A DNA stretch of 64,000 bases from positions 372,001 through 436,000 of the forward strand of contig UYIL01000003.1 of the NCBI GenBank assembly GCA_900618065.1. The letters run 5' to 3'. A program made the translations under genes and the position numbers. A model generated the notes under the pieces. It was not told where the DNA came from. It saw nothing but the letters and a program-made list of their open reading frames with translations, and ran no database searches. The stretch comes from Streptococcus thermophilus. Its GTDB lineage: Bacteria; Actinomycetota; Actinomycetes; Mycobacteriales; Mycobacteriaceae. Below, piece after piece: positions 34,116 through 43,087 of the stretch (positions are counted from its first letter, which is position 1; each line of letters opens with the position of its first letter).

Positions 34116-34511
34116 TTAGTCTAGACCGTCACGGGAACTGCCTGGGGGAGGGGTTTGGGAGGGGTTAGCAGGAGCGTCGACAAGCGTGGGCCGCACCGCG
34201 TTCTGCAGCGCGACGGCGCGGGCGAGCCGCGCGTAACGCAACTCCTGCTCGCGGAACCGCACCCACGTGGACATCGTGGTGAAGAAAAACGCGATGATCA
34301 GCACATACAGCATCAAATCCGTGCCGCGGTCCACCCCCAGCCAGTTCGCCAAAATGGTGACATCGTCCGGGCGCAGAATCGCCCACACGGCCGCAATAGC
34401 CAGAAATGCGAACCCGATCTTCACCCACGCTTTCGCGAATGCCTTCTTACGCTGCGTGAAAAAGTACACCGCGAGCACTACAGCCGCGATGAGCAGCAAA
34501 AACTGGATCAT
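34116..34511 (-). CDS. DUF2304 membrane protein
   Basis: 131 residues with three hydrophobic helices (MIQFLLLIAAVVLAVYFF, a WVKIGFAFLAIAAVWAIL region and LMLYVLIIAFFF), followed by a conserved-looking WVRFREQELRYARLARAVALQ amphipathic segment. DUF2304 proteins are regularly encoded next to polyprenyl-phosphate glycosyltransferases; here the start overlaps the GT2 gene by four bases. It may anchor or assist that enzyme; no catalytic motif is visible. Confidence 0.8.
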   Translation of the reverse strand: MIQFLLLIAAVVLAVYFFTQRKKAFAKAWVKIGFAFLAIAAVWAILRPDDVTILANWLGVDRGTDLMLYVLIIAFFFTTMSTWVRFREQELRYARLARAVALQNAVRPTLVDAPANPSQTPPPGSSRDGLD

Positions 34512-35218
34512 GGCAGCCTCCTTGCGACAAGCCCATCAGCGAGAATATTCACACCGTTGACCAGCGACTGGCCCTTCGACATCGAGTAATCCGTGTACAA
34601 AATGTCCACCGGCTCCTCCGCGACACGCCACTTGCGCTCATCCATCATCGCGACAATCTCGGACGCGTGCGACATCCCGTTCATGCGGATATTCATCTCC
34701 GCCGCTACCTTCGCGTTAAAGGCGCGCAACCCATTATGTGCGTCGCTCAAGCCCAGCTTGCGGGTCCGCGGCGACAAGAACACCACCGTCTTCAGCACAA
34801 TGCGCTTAATCAGCGGCACTTGCGAATTTTCCTGGTCACCCGCAAAACGCGTGCCGACGATGATATCCACCGGCTCCACACGCAACCGTCCCACCATGCG
34901 CACCACGTCCTTGACCTGGTGCTGACCGTCCGCGTCGAACGTGACAAAGAAGCGTGCCCCGGGCTGGATACGGGCATACTCGACCCCAGTTTGGATCGCC
35001 GCACCCTGCCCGAGGTTGACCGGATGATTGACCAAGTGCGCCCCGGCGGCATGGATCTGGGCCGCTGAATCATCCGACGAGCCGTCATTCACCGCCACGA
35101 TGTTGGGAAACGTCTGCAGCGCATTCGCCAACACCTGACTGATCACGGGGCCCTCGTTGTAGCACGGCACGATGAGCCACGTATCCGCGAACTCCTGACG
35201 CAAAGGATTGAGGGCCAT
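34508..35218 (-). CDS. GT2 polyprenyl-phosphate glycosyltransferase
   Basis: 236 residues, single GT-A domain of the dolichyl-phosphate mannose/glucose synthase type. Nucleotide-sugar binding: VPCYNEG at the N-terminus, DGSSDDS, and the DXD-type FDADGQHQ near residue 90. No membrane helix of its own, consistent with pairing with the overlapping DUF2304 protein. It probably transfers a sugar to a polyprenyl phosphate for cell-envelope glycan assembly. Confidence 0.82.
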   Translation of the reverse strand: MALNPLRQEFADTWLIVPCYNEGPVISQVLANALQTFPNIVAVNDGSSDDSAAQIHAAGAHLVNHPVNLGQGAAIQTGVEYARIQPGARFFVTFDADGQHQVKDVVRMVGRLRVEPVDIIVGTRFAGDQENSQVPLIKRIVLKTVVFLSPRTRKLGLSDAHNGLRAFNAKVAAEMNIRMNGMSHASEIVAMMDERKWRVAEEPVDILYTDYSMSKGQSLVNGVNILADGLVARRLP

Positions 35219-35238
35219 GACCGAAAGACTAGTCGCGC

Positions 35239-36087
35239 TTAGCCGCCACGGTGGAACAGGACCGCATAAACCCTTTTCATAGTGCTCAAAGGCAGGGCGC
35301 GGTACAGGTTGCGCACCGCCAAATTGACGGCGGCGCGGGGGCGGGAGATAAGGCCGTATTGGACCAGTTTGCGCTGCAATTCGCGCTCAGCCTGCTTCGT
35401 TTCACCGGTGGTACGGCGCTTCATCTGCGCATCGTTGACCCGGAAGTACGTCAACGGCTGCGGCAGATTGTGGAGTTGCTCACCCGCCGCAATGAGGCGC
35501 GCCCAAAGGTCATAATCCTCCATGTTGTGCATCGGCTGGTAGCCGCCCACGCTTCTCACTGCCGCAGTCCGCATAAGCACGGACGGGTGGTTCATCGGCG
35601 AGTTGATCCGGACGTAGCGGGCGATCGCCTCGTGCGTCTCGGGCAAGCGCCGGATCCCGCCGCTGGTTGACGGGCCTGGGCGCTCGCCATCGAACTCCTG
35701 CATAGCGGTGCCCAGCACCGCTACTTCCGGGTGTTCCCGCATGAACCCCAGCTGTTGTTCCAGGCGCTCCGGGAAGGCGGCATCATCGGAGTCCAGCCGC
35801 GCAACGAACTCAGTGTCCACGTGCTTTAAACCCTCCGCTAGCGCGACTCCGAGTCCGCTGTTGTGCTCCAGCGCCACCGTGTCCACCGCTGGTGTTGCGG
35901 AGAGCAGCTCCTCGACCTCCTCGGGCACCGGCCCATCTTTGACCACCAGGATCCGCTCCGCCGGCCGCGTCTGGCCCGCGAGACTATCCAGTGTCAGCGC
36001 GAGTTCCTCGGCGCTGGTGTTGCGGTACACCGACATCAAGACCGTGACCGCGCCGGGCTTGAGCCCGTCAGGCTGAGTTGCGTTCAT
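35239..36087 (-). CDS. GT2 family glycosyltransferase
   Basis: 282 residues. GT-A signatures: VTVLMSVYRNTSAEEL, VVKDGP, LARLDSDDAAFPERLE (DXD) and MHNMEDYDLWARL with the likely catalytic Asp. The location seven bases downstream of rmlA in the same direction suggests a sugar transferase of the rhamnose or surface-polysaccharide pathway. Acceptor unknown. Confidence 0.8.
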   Translation of the reverse strand: MNATQPDGLKPGAVTVLMSVYRNTSAEELALTLDSLAGQTRPAERILVVKDGPVPEEVEELLSATPAVDTVALEHNSGLGVALAEGLKHVDTEFVARLDSDDAAFPERLEQQLGFMREHPEVAVLGTAMQEFDGERPGPSTSGGIRRLPETHEAIARYVRINSPMNHPSVLMRTAAVRSVGGYQPMHNMEDYDLWARLIAAGEQLHNLPQPLTYFRVNDAQMKRRTTGETKQAERELQRKLVQYGLISRPRAAVNLAVRNLYRALPLSTMKRVYAVLFHRGG

Positions 36088-36093
36088 GTCACA

Positions 36094-36957
36094 TCACTCC
36101 CGCGCTGCATCTAGCAAGTATCGGCCGTAGCCCGATTTCAACATTGGCTCAGCAAGGCTTTCCAGCGCCGCCGCATCGATGAACCCCTGCCGGTAGGCCG
36201 CAACCTCCGGAGACCCGATGACGGTACCGGTGCGTTTTTGCATCACCTCGACATACGCGCTGGCCTCGCTCATTGAATCGATCGTGCCGGTGTCCAGCCA
36301 CACGTCACCGCGGTGAAGGCGGTGCACCTTCAGAGTGCCTTTCTGCAGGTAAGCGTCGTTGACGCTTGTGATTTCCAGCTCGCCACGCTCGCTCGGCTCG
36401 ATTTTTTTCGCGATTCGGACCACGTCGTTGTCGTAGAAGTACAGGCCGACCACAGCATAGTTGGATTGCGGCTCGGCAGGCTTTTCCTCAATGGCTGTGG
36501 CGGTGCCGTGCTCGTCGAAACTCACCACGCCGTAGCGTTCCGGGTCAGACACCTCGTACGCGAAAATGGCGCCCCCGGCCGGGTCGAAAGCGTCCCCCAT
36601 AAGCCGGGTCAGTTCAGCCCCCTCGAAGATGTTGTCACCGAGCACCAGCGCCACCGAGTCCTCCCCGATAAAGTCCTCACCGATGATGAAGGCTTGCGCC
36701 AGCCCGTCCGGGGAGGGTTGGACGGCGTAGTCGATCATGAGGCCCCAGGCGGAACCGTCGCCAAGCAAACGCTCGAACGCGCCCCGGTCCTCCGGCGTGG
36801 TGATCACCAAAATTTCGCGGATACCTGCACTGATCAGCGTGGACAGCGGGTAGTAGATCATCGGCTTGTCATAAATGGGCATGAGCTGTTTCGAGATGCC
36901 CTTCGTGATCGGGTATAACCGTGTGCCCGATCCGCCCGCGAGGATGATGCCCTTCAT
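36094..36957 (-). CDS. rmlA: Glucose-1-phosphate thymidylyltransferase (RmlA)
   Basis: 287 residues from the ATG at 36957 ([20 protein letters not shown]); the upstream extension in the same frame is rejected because the family starts here. Nucleotide-binding signature GGSGTRLYP, then [16 protein letters not shown] and [12 protein letters not shown] with the metal Asp. It makes dTDP-glucose, the first step to dTDP-rhamnose used in the arabinogalactan linker and other glycans. Separated from rmlCD by a DUF222-HNH gene. Confidence 0.92.
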   Translation of the reverse strand: MKGIILAGGSGTRLYPITKGISKQLMPIYDKPMIYYPLSTLISAGIREILVITTPEDRGAFERLLGDGSAWGLMIDYAVQPSPDGLAQAFIIGEDFIGEDSVALVLGDNIFEGAELTRLMGDAFDPAGGAIFAYEVSDPERYGVVSFDEHGTATAIEEKPAEPQSNYAVVGLYFYDNDVVRIAKKIEPSERGELEITSVNDAYLQKGTLKVHRLHRGDVWLDTGTIDSMSEASAYVEVMQKRTGTVIGSPEVAAYRQGFIDAAALESLAEPMLKSGYGRYLLDAARE

Positions 36958-37096
36958 AGAGGTGGAGTCTAGTGCGCGCCCGCGCAACCGCACGCGCATC
37001 GCCGTGCTTATCGACGCCCACGCGTGCCAGCCCGCAGACACACCGGCAGCATTTCTGCGCTTCGGCGGCCTGCGGGCAGGGGAGAATAGGTGACGA

Positions 37097-38638
37097 TTAA
37101 GCGACGGGGAAGAGCACCGGGTCAGGAGGGCCTCCGGGGGTTGATCCCGGTGGCGGGTGGTGCCCTTTTTGTCGGTTGCGGAGTTTATGCCCGATGCTTT
37201 CGTGGGCGTCGACGGTTTCGTTGAATCTCATCGACCCGCCGTCGGCGGGGACCACCCCCACCCGGCCGGTTTCGGGGTCGCGGTCGACGTAACCCTTGTT
37301 ACCTCTGCCATCTCTGCGGTCGTTGTTGCACATGTGGTGTTCGCGGCACAGGGCGATGAGGTTCTCGATGTCGGTCGCCCCGCCGTCGAAGAAGGACTCC
37401 ATGTGGTGGATGTCCAGCTCACTCATTGGGCGGTCGCACCCGTGCCAGGCGCACACTCCCTGCATGGCCAGCAGTGCGATGCGCTGGTGGATGCTTGCCA
37501 GGCGGGTGCGCCCCAGCGAGAGGGGGACGCCGGTGACCGAGTCGAGCTGAGCGATGAAGTCGGTTCCTGTGAACCCGAGGCGGAGCATGTCGTACGCCGT
37601 GAGGCTGATCCCGGTGTTGGTCATGAACGTGGTGGTGTGGTCGGCATTGTTCAGGTCATCGAGGGTCACGCCGACGACGACAGTGCCGATACCGCCCTGC
37701 GAGCCAGCCTTGGCTCCGGAGAAGTTGGTCACGATGTGCATGAACTGGTCGAAGCGCCGCTGCGACATCGTGCGAGCGTCTCTCGGGCCACGCTCCGCAG
37801 CGCCGGACTTATCGCCGATCCCGCCGCGCCCGAGGTCCAGCGCCGCCTTGAGCACCGCGGCTTCGCCGGCCGGAAGATCGATGGTGACCCGGCACATGCC
37901 TGCGCTGTCGGGCTTGCCCATGATCAGTTTCCGCGCATCAAAGTCCGATTGCGGCTTGTCCGGGCTGTTCTTCCGGCCGGCAGCGTTAGCGTTGTCCACG
38001 AGCCGGCGGACGAATTTGCGCAGGTCTTCTGGGCTGCGCCTGTCAGCCTCGTCGAGAGATTTGGCGAGAATGACCGGGCGCCCCGGAACCGCGTCGTTGC
38101 GCAGATTCATCAGCTCGCGGTTGATGATGTCTTGCTTTTCCTTCGCCGCCTTCAGCGCCGCCTCTTTCGCCCGGCGCTTCGCCTCACGCTCTTCTTCCGC
38201 TTTCCGACGGGCCTCTTCCGCAGCTGCCGCTACCGCCGCAGCTGCTTCGTCCGCGTCGGGGGAGTCAGGGTCGATGCCGGCGAAGAGGAACTCGTCGTCG
38301 GGGGTGGTGTCCTCGACCGGGGCGAAGAGGTCCTCTCCTCGGCGTAAGCGTCCCATGGCCTCTGCCTGGGACAGACCGAGAACATCGCGCAGATACGCGG
38401 CAGGCTGGTTCGCGCCGACAACCCGGCCGGCTCCGTCACGGTCACACAGGTAGGCAAACGCAGCGTCGGCATATGCCTTCTGGCCTGAGAGGACCTCTTC
38501 GAGGCGCTCCATGTCAGTGCGGACAGCATCAAAGGCTAAAGCGTGTGGGTCAGCGAAGATGCGCGAAATGTCAGCCATTGCTTCTGCGATGGCATCCACG
38601 GCATCCGCCAAGGAGTCTGCGCCAACTCGTTCGGTCAT
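37097..38638 (-). CDS. DUF222/HNH endonuclease (13E12-repeat type)
   Basis: 513 residues from ATG at 38638 (GGGGGGCGAAG just upstream). N-terminal helical DUF222 region, a long Ala/Glu/Lys/Arg coiled-coil insertion (about residues 120-160: [20 protein letters not shown]), and a C-terminal HNH nuclease with [22 protein letters not shown] and [15 protein letters not shown]. Such proteins are multicopy in mycobacteria and corynebacteria; several of the mycobacterial 13E12 genes are LexA-regulated. It splits the rml cluster and has an SOS-like box upstream. Cellular role unknown. Confidence 0.85.
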   Translation of the reverse strand: MTERVGADSLADAVDAIAEAMADISRIFADPHALAFDAVRTDMERLEEVLSGQKAYADAAFAYLCDRDGAGRVVGANQPAAYLRDVLGLSQAEAMGRLRRGEDLFAPVEDTTPDDEFLFAGIDPDSPDADEAAAAVAAAAEEARRKAEEEREAKRRAKEAALKAAKEKQDIINRELMNLRNDAVPGRPVILAKSLDEADRRSPEDLRKFVRRLVDNANAAGRKNSPDKPQSDFDARKLIMGKPDSAGMCRVTIDLPAGEAAVLKAALDLGRGGIGDKSGAAERGPRDARTMSQRRFDQFMHIVTNFSGAKAGSQGGIGTVVVGVTLDDLNNADHTTTFMTNTGISLTAYDMLRLGFTGTDFIAQLDSVTGVPLSLGRTRLASIHQRIALLAMQGVCAWHGCDRPMSELDIHHMESFFDGGATDIENLIALCREHHMCNNDRRDGRGNKGYVDRDPETGRVGVVPADGGSMRFNETVDAHESIGHKLRNRQKGHHPPPGSTPGGPPDPVLFPVA

Positions 38639-38717
38639 CTTCGCCCCCCTTTTTTGCATGTCGCTTGGTCTTTGACACACAACTTACAACCTCGCGTGGA
38701 CAACCGAGCTACGAAAA

Positions 38718-38733
38718 ACGCACGTATGTTCGA
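38718..38733 (-). promoter_or_regulatory. LexA/SOS-box-like site upstream of the DUF222-HNH gene
   Basis: On the minus strand TCGAACATACGTGCGT has a perfect left half-site and 12 of 16 matches to the actinobacterial SOS box TCGAACATGTGTTCGA. It lies about 80 bases before the start codon. The 38639-38878 gap shows no gene. Confidence 0.4.
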
Positions 38734-38878
38734 TAAGGTGATCTGAAATCTTCGGATCGCCCCGAAATCCTATGGTGAACGACCTAAAACTGTTTCAACG
38801 GCAAGGTGAATTCGAACGGCGAAAATACCCCGCAAGCGCCCTACTGAACGTTAGTGCACGCGTTCTAAAGAGCTGGCC

Positions 38879-40228
38879 CTACCCCAGGTACATCGCCAGG
38901 GCTGCGCGCCAGTTCGTCGGTTTGAATCCGGTCGCCTCAATCTTGTCCAGTGCGAGCGTGGACTCCGCCGGCCGGGGCGCTTCCGGGCCGAAGGCTTGTT
39001 GGTATTGCGCGGTCGTGACCGGGTGGACAGAGGAGGGGTCGCCGCCGCTAGCAATGAAGACGGCCATGGCGATCTCGTCACGCGAGGCGGTGTCGCCGCC
39101 GGAGGTGATGTTGTACACGCCGTACTCGGCGCCTGAATCAAGCAGGTGCACGATTCCCCGCGCCAAGTCTTCGGCCCACGTCGGCCGCCCGCGCTGGTCG
39201 CTGACCACCTGCGGGCTGGCATCTTCGCGTGCGAGCCGCGCCATGGTCGCCATGAAGTTGCGGCCGTCGCCGAACACCCACGAGGTTCGCACAACGTAGT
39301 GCTGCGGGCAGGCGGCGGCAGCGGCCTCACCGGCAGCTTTCGATGCGCCGTACACGGATAGCGGGCTGGGTGTCTCGTCCTCCACATGGACCGAGACAGT
39401 CCCGTCGAAGACGTAGTCCGTGGACACGTTCACCAGTGTCAGGTCGTAGCGCGCGGCAATCTGCGCGAGCTTCGCCGGGCCCAGCGCATTGACGGCCCAG
39501 GCCCCGTCTCGGCCGTCACCTTCTGCCCCGTTGACGTCGTTGAACGCCGCCGCGTTGATGATCGCGGAGTACTGCGTCCAATCCCGCGCGGTCATCAGGG
39601 CCGAGACATCAGAAGTCAGATCGAGCTCGGAATGACCCACGAAATCCCCATGCGGCAGCAACGGGCGCAACGCGCGGCCCAACTGCCCGTTCGCCCCAGT
39701 CACTAGTATGCGGCGAGGGGGGACGGGGGAGGCGTCGACAAGCATCGGATGCTTGAGATCCTTTGCTGAGACCTCAGTGGGCTCGAGCGGCCACTCGATC
39801 TCGCGGTAGGAGCAGAACGCGTATTGCGCGTCGGGGCTCCAGCGCGCGTTGCAGAGGTAGATGTACGTCGTAGCGTCCTCGAGCGCTTGGAAGCCGTTGG
39901 CCACGCCGCGCGGAACGTAGACCGCGGTGTCTGGGCCGATCTCGCAACCGAACTTTACACCGAATGTTGGCGAACCTTCGCGCAGGTCAACCCACGCGCC
40001 GTAGACGCGTCCCGTTGCAACAGAGACGTATTTGTCCCACGGTTCCGCGTGCATGCCGCGCGTCGCCCCGCGCTGCGCGTTGAAGCTGACGTTGTTCTGC
40101 TCCACGCGCATCGCGGGGTCGCCGGCCCAATTTTCCTTGAACCATCCGCGGTTGTCGCCGTGAACAGTCAAGGTGCGGACTTCAAGTCCCTCGATGGGCA
40201 CGCTTATCGACGCCTCCAGCTCAGCCAT
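38879..40228 (-). CDS. rmlCD: RmlCD fusion: epimerase and reductase of dTDP-rhamnose synthesis
   Basis: 449 residues. Residues 1 to about 165 are RmlC (dTDP-4-dehydrorhamnose 3,5-epimerase): catalytic His in TRGMHAEPWDKYV, and FQALEDATTYIYL. From about 172 comes RmlD (dTDP-4-dehydrorhamnose reductase), with the Rossmann start RILVTGANGQLG and the YGASK catalytic Tyr-Lys. The same fusion exists in C. glutamicum. It performs the last two steps to dTDP-L-rhamnose. The next upstream feature is a broken rmlB 3-prime end, showing that rmlB once directly preceded this gene. Confidence 0.92.
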   Translation of the reverse strand: MAELEASISVPIEGLEVRTLTVHGDNRGWFKENWAGDPAMRVEQNNVSFNAQRGATRGMHAEPWDKYVSVATGRVYGAWVDLREGSPTFGVKFGCEIGPDTAVYVPRGVANGFQALEDATTYIYLCNARWSPDAQYAFCSYREIEWPLEPTEVSAKDLKHPMLVDASPVPPRRILVTGANGQLGRALRPLLPHGDFVGHSELDLTSDVSALMTARDWTQYSAIINAAAFNDVNGAEGDGRDGAWAVNALGPAKLAQIAARYDLTLVNVSTDYVFDGTVSVHVEDETPSPLSVYGASKAAGEAAAAACPQHYVVRTSWVFGDGRNFMATMARLAREDASPQVVSDQRGRPTWAEDLARGIVHLLDSGAEYGVYNITSGGDTASRDEIAMAVFIASGGDPSSVHPVTTAQYQQAFGPEAPRPAESTLALDKIEATGFKPTNWRAALAMYLG

Positions 40229-40253
40229 ACGCTCATCCTACGGCCGCAGGAAG

Positions 40254-40397
40254 CTATTGCCCGCGCGACGCGTAGGCATCTTCGACGGCATCTTTCGCCT
40301 CCCGCCACCACGCCTCGTTGCTGCGGTACCACTCGATCGTGTTGGTCGGGCCTTCGCGCATGTCGGTGTAGTGGGGCTACCAGGCGAGCTCGTCGTC
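40254..40397 (-). pseudogene. Remnant of the rmlB 3-prime end
   Basis: 144 bases aligned by hand to the 3-prime end of the intact rmlB (43486-43629) at about 84% identity without gaps. It encodes the RmlB C-terminus (ending [25 protein letters not shown]) but has an in-frame TAG after the Trp of ELAW, and stops resembling rmlB at 40398. It sits 25 bases upstream of rmlCD, where rmlB would be expected. Evidence of a rearrangement or insertion. Confidence 0.85.
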
Positions 40398-40540
40398 GGC
40401 TGCGTCATCGGCGCCTCCCACGTCGGCGTAGAGGCACTCTTGGTCGGTTGTTCCTCAGGCTTCGGTAGAGGCTTCGGATTTGCCGGGTTGCGACGGGTGT
40501 CGCCTCCGCGGGGCACCGGCAGGGGGGGCTGGAGACCGGC

Positions 40541-40786
40541 AACGTTCTTAAGTTCGGAACGTTTTCCTAGTAGGTGGGGGTCAGTTAATGGAATGTATCC
40601 ACGGCGGATTGGGCGCGAGAGTGAACGTACATGAATCATGTCAACTCTTGGACGGCGGTCTGCGCTCAGCCGAGGTTCGAAGAGCAGAATCTCTAACCCC
40701 TGTAATGACAGTTCAAGTGCCATGAGCATGCCTGAAGAGCCACCGTCGACAATCGCAACGTCGGATGAATCCTGCTCAAGTTCCAC
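40541..40786 (-). pseudogene. Truncated FAD-dependent monooxygenase N-terminus
   Basis: From a GTG at 40786 (GGAGGG upstream) about 80 codons read like the N-terminus of an aromatic-ring FAD monooxygenase: SSDVAIVDGGSSGMLMALE, LLFEPRLSADRRPR, MIHVRSL, RRGYIPLTDPHLLGKR. The nucleotide motif GxGxxG is already degraded (VDGGSSG), and similarity ends before the GD and DG motifs. It reads divergently from the MFS exporter, the arrangement of antibiotic-modifying oxidases and pumps. The bases 40398-40540 encode a Pro-rich stretch I cannot identify. Confidence 0.55.
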
Positions 40787-40864
40787 AAAAACTTTCCCTC
40801 CGCTTGCATAGGTACTAAATGCTTGGTAGCTACTATAGAAATAGAATCTACCGGAGGGAACAGG

Positions 40865-42181
40865 ATGACAAGAGTTACGCCAGAAGAGAAAGTCGTGGCG
40901 GACACCACCCCAAGTCGATGGACTTTGCCTATAGTCCTTGTGGCGCAATTCATTACGCCGATGTCAATTTCCGGAACGGGCATCGCTCTTCCGCAGATCT
41001 CCACTGACCTTGGGGCAAACACGACAGCACTTCAATGGGTCGTTAACGGTTTCAACGTTGCGTTTGCACTGGGAGTTCTTGGCTGGGGAGCTGTAAGTGA
41101 CCGTATTGGATTTCGTGTGACTTTTGTCGTCGGATCTGCCCTATTCTCGGTGTCCAGCCTGATAAGCGCTGCTAGCCCGTCGCTTCTTTTGCTTGATTTC
41201 ATGCGACTTATTGCAGGTTTTGGGGCGGCAGCCGTCCTCACTGGAGCTAGCTCTATGCTGTCTAACGCCTATGAAGGCAGTGCGCGAGGCCGAGCATTCG
41301 CTCTGTTTGGAACTATCAATGGATTGGGCTTGACTTTAGGCCCAACTATCTCAGGACTTTTGGTTTCGAGCTTTGGGTGGCGAGGAGTTTTTGCTGTTCA
41401 TGGTGTAATTCTTGCGTTGGTTACATTGAATGCAAGAATCCTTCCTACAGCCACCGACGCTGCGCAGGATATTAATGAGACAAAGACACCGCTGTTAGAT
41501 CTTTCCATTCTTAAGAACAGGGAATTCCTCGCCATGTGTCTGGTGCCGATTGCGGGTTCTATTGGATTCGTTACAGTGCTGACTTATCTACCCTCTGCCT
41601 TCAGTGGCATTAAAGGTATCGGTGCGGGACAAGCTGGCCTGATCATGCTTGCGATGACAATCCCAGTCGTTGTTGCGCCAATCCTAGTGGCCAAACTGAT
41701 TGAGAAAGTCACGTGGATAACGGTTGGCTTTGTGGTGTACCTCAGTCTGATCTGCCTTATTCTCGGAGACCTTGGCCTGATGCTGCTCACGCCCGAGGGG
41801 TCAATCGGGCTCGTCATTATTCCGATGATCTTGCTTGGCTTGGGCTTCGGCCTACCCATTGGCCTTGTAGATGGACACGCACTGGGGGTTGTTCCTCCTG
41901 AAAGGACCGGCACAGCGGCTGGCGTGCTCAACTTTTTCCGTGTGGGTAGCGAGGCTTTGTTCGTTGCCGGGTATGCGTTCATGCTTTCCCTGCAAATTCA
42001 ACAACAGCTTTCCGGCGAAGCTGCGACAAGTACTGCGGCTGGGCAACCGGGCCACCCAGATGTCTATGCTGACGCTTTCAGTACAAGCGCGCTCACGCTG
42101 ACGGCCCTTGTTTCCTTGGTAACTGTGTCTGTCTTGCTCGTAAGGCGCGGTTCCAGCGCTAAGTTAAATGAAAAGGAGTAA
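40865..42181 (+). CDS. MFS drug-type exporter
   Basis: 438 residues from ATG at 40865 (GGAGGGAACAGG directly upstream). Twelve or so hydrophobic helices; motif A-like GWGAVSDRIGFR after helix 2, and motif C-like GLTLGPTISGLL in helix 5, typical of drug:proton antiporters. A long hydrophilic loop near residue 405 (GEAATSTAAGQPGHPD) precedes the last helix. Base composition is clearly lower in GC than the flanking rml genes, indicating acquired DNA. A small ORF follows six bases downstream, and an ArsR gene 600 bases further. Confidence 0.85.
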   Translation: MTRVTPEEKVVADTTPSRWTLPIVLVAQFITPMSISGTGIALPQISTDLGANTTALQWVVNGFNVAFALGVLGWGAVSDRIGFRVTFVVGSALFSVSSLISAASPSLLLLDFMRLIAGFGAAAVLTGASSMLSNAYEGSARGRAFALFGTINGLGLTLGPTISGLLVSSFGWRGVFAVHGVILALVTLNARILPTATDAAQDINETKTPLLDLSILKNREFLAMCLVPIAGSIGFVTVLTYLPSAFSGIKGIGAGQAGLIMLAMTIPVVVAPILVAKLIEKVTWITVGFVVYLSLICLILGDLGLMLLTPEGSIGLVIIPMILLGLGFGLPIGLVDGHALGVVPPERTGTAAGVLNFFRVGSEALFVAGYAFMLSLQIQQQLSGEAATSTAAGQPGHPDVYADAFSTSALTLTALVSLVTVSVLLVRRGSSAKLNEKE

Positions 42182-42187
42182 GAAACA

Positions 42188-42268
42188 ATGAGCACAACTA
42201 TTCGTTCCTCTGAAACCCGAGACGTTTCCAGTCTCTCGCCTGTTTCGATGACTACCCTCCACGACTGA
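42188..42268 (+). CDS. Small ORF, 26 aa, translationally linked to the MFS gene
   Basis: ATG at 42188 follows AAGGAG by nine bases and the MFS stop by six; the product begins MSTTIRSSETRDVSS and ends MTTLHD. It is Ser/Thr-rich, not hydrophobic. Options are a real peptide (for example a substrate of the exporter), a leader, or the truncated start of a lost gene. I do not recognise a family. Confidence 0.35.
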   Translation: MSTTIRSSETRDVSSLSPVSMTTLHD

Positions 42269-42757
42269 AGAACTTCTCCGCTGTCTTTCTCCGGGATGAA
42301 CTCCTACCTTTCCGTGCATTGCATCGAGGCGGATTAAGATGGAAGAAGGGGAAACCTATCCAGGTGAAGTTGTGTACGTAGATGCTCATGCGGCAAACAG
42401 AGACCAAACGGTCTTCGCTTCCCTGTGGACGGTGAGTGTTCAGCGTAACTAGAAGAAACATCTACCGTTTGGATACGGTATGCATCTTGTATACGGCATG
42501 CATCATTGTATGTGGGCAGCAATAGCACGGGTGGTCATTCGCGAGTCGGTGGGAGCACTGACTGAATAGCTGCCGAGGTTATTCATGGCAGTGCCTCCTG
42601 AGAACATCAAGTGGATACGGGAGTTTTAGTGCATCGTCCCTTGTCGACTCCTGTGAGTAAATAGTTTCCTCGCGTGGTGTAGTTAACTGGAATAATATCG
42701 CACGATCTTGAACAGCTACGATTCTATTAGTTCCTTCATTCCTTGAAAGGAGATCGT
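42269..42757. other. Gene-free low-GC stretch upstream of arsR
   Basis: No convincing gene. It contains the direct repeat ATACGG(T/C)ATGCATC at 42473-42486 and 42491-42504 (18-base period, two helical turns) and a TAATAT -10 candidate at 42693-42698 for arsR. Confidence 0.5.
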
Positions 42758-43087
42758 ATGCCTGATCAGGATGGCCACCCGAGTATCGACGAGTTTGACC
42801 TCTCTAAAATTTTGCACGCATTGTCAGACGCTAACCGACGTAAAGTGATTGTAAAACTGGCTGCACAGCCAGATGGGACTGAACAACTGTGTTCAGAATT
42901 TGGTACCCCGTGGGCGCCTTCAACGCGAACACATCACTTCAAAGTTCTGCGTAATGCCGGTTTGGTCTGGCAGCGTGACGTGGGAAACGGACGCATGACG
43001 CGTCTGCGTCGAACTGATCTTGAGGAAGTGTTTCCGGGCTTGCTGGACCAGATAATTATCTCGAGTGGAAACGGCCAGCTGAAGTGA
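42758..43087 (+). CDS. ArsR-type winged-helix regulator
   Basis: 109 residues from ATG at 42758 with AAAGGAG seven bases upstream. ArsR-like HTH: ILHALSDANRRKVIVKLAAQ, then STRTHHFKVLRNAGLVW and the wing WQRDVGNGRMTRLRR. It has a single Cys, so a thiol metal site of the ArsR/SmtB kind is absent and a non-metal ligand is more likely. It is a plausible repressor of the nearby MFS exporter. Low-GC like its neighbour. Confidence 0.82.
   Translation: MPDQDGHPSIDEFDLSKILHALSDANRRKVIVKLAAQPDGTEQLCSEFGTPWAPSTRTHHFKVLRNAGLVWQRDVGNGRMTRLRRTDLEEVFPGLLDQIIISSGNGQLK

Noticed and set aside
40238..40948. 236-codon minus-strand frame read as one gene
   Set aside because: It is a composite: out-of-frame rmlB remnant, an unidentified Pro-rich piece, a monooxygenase fragment and the MFS promoter region.
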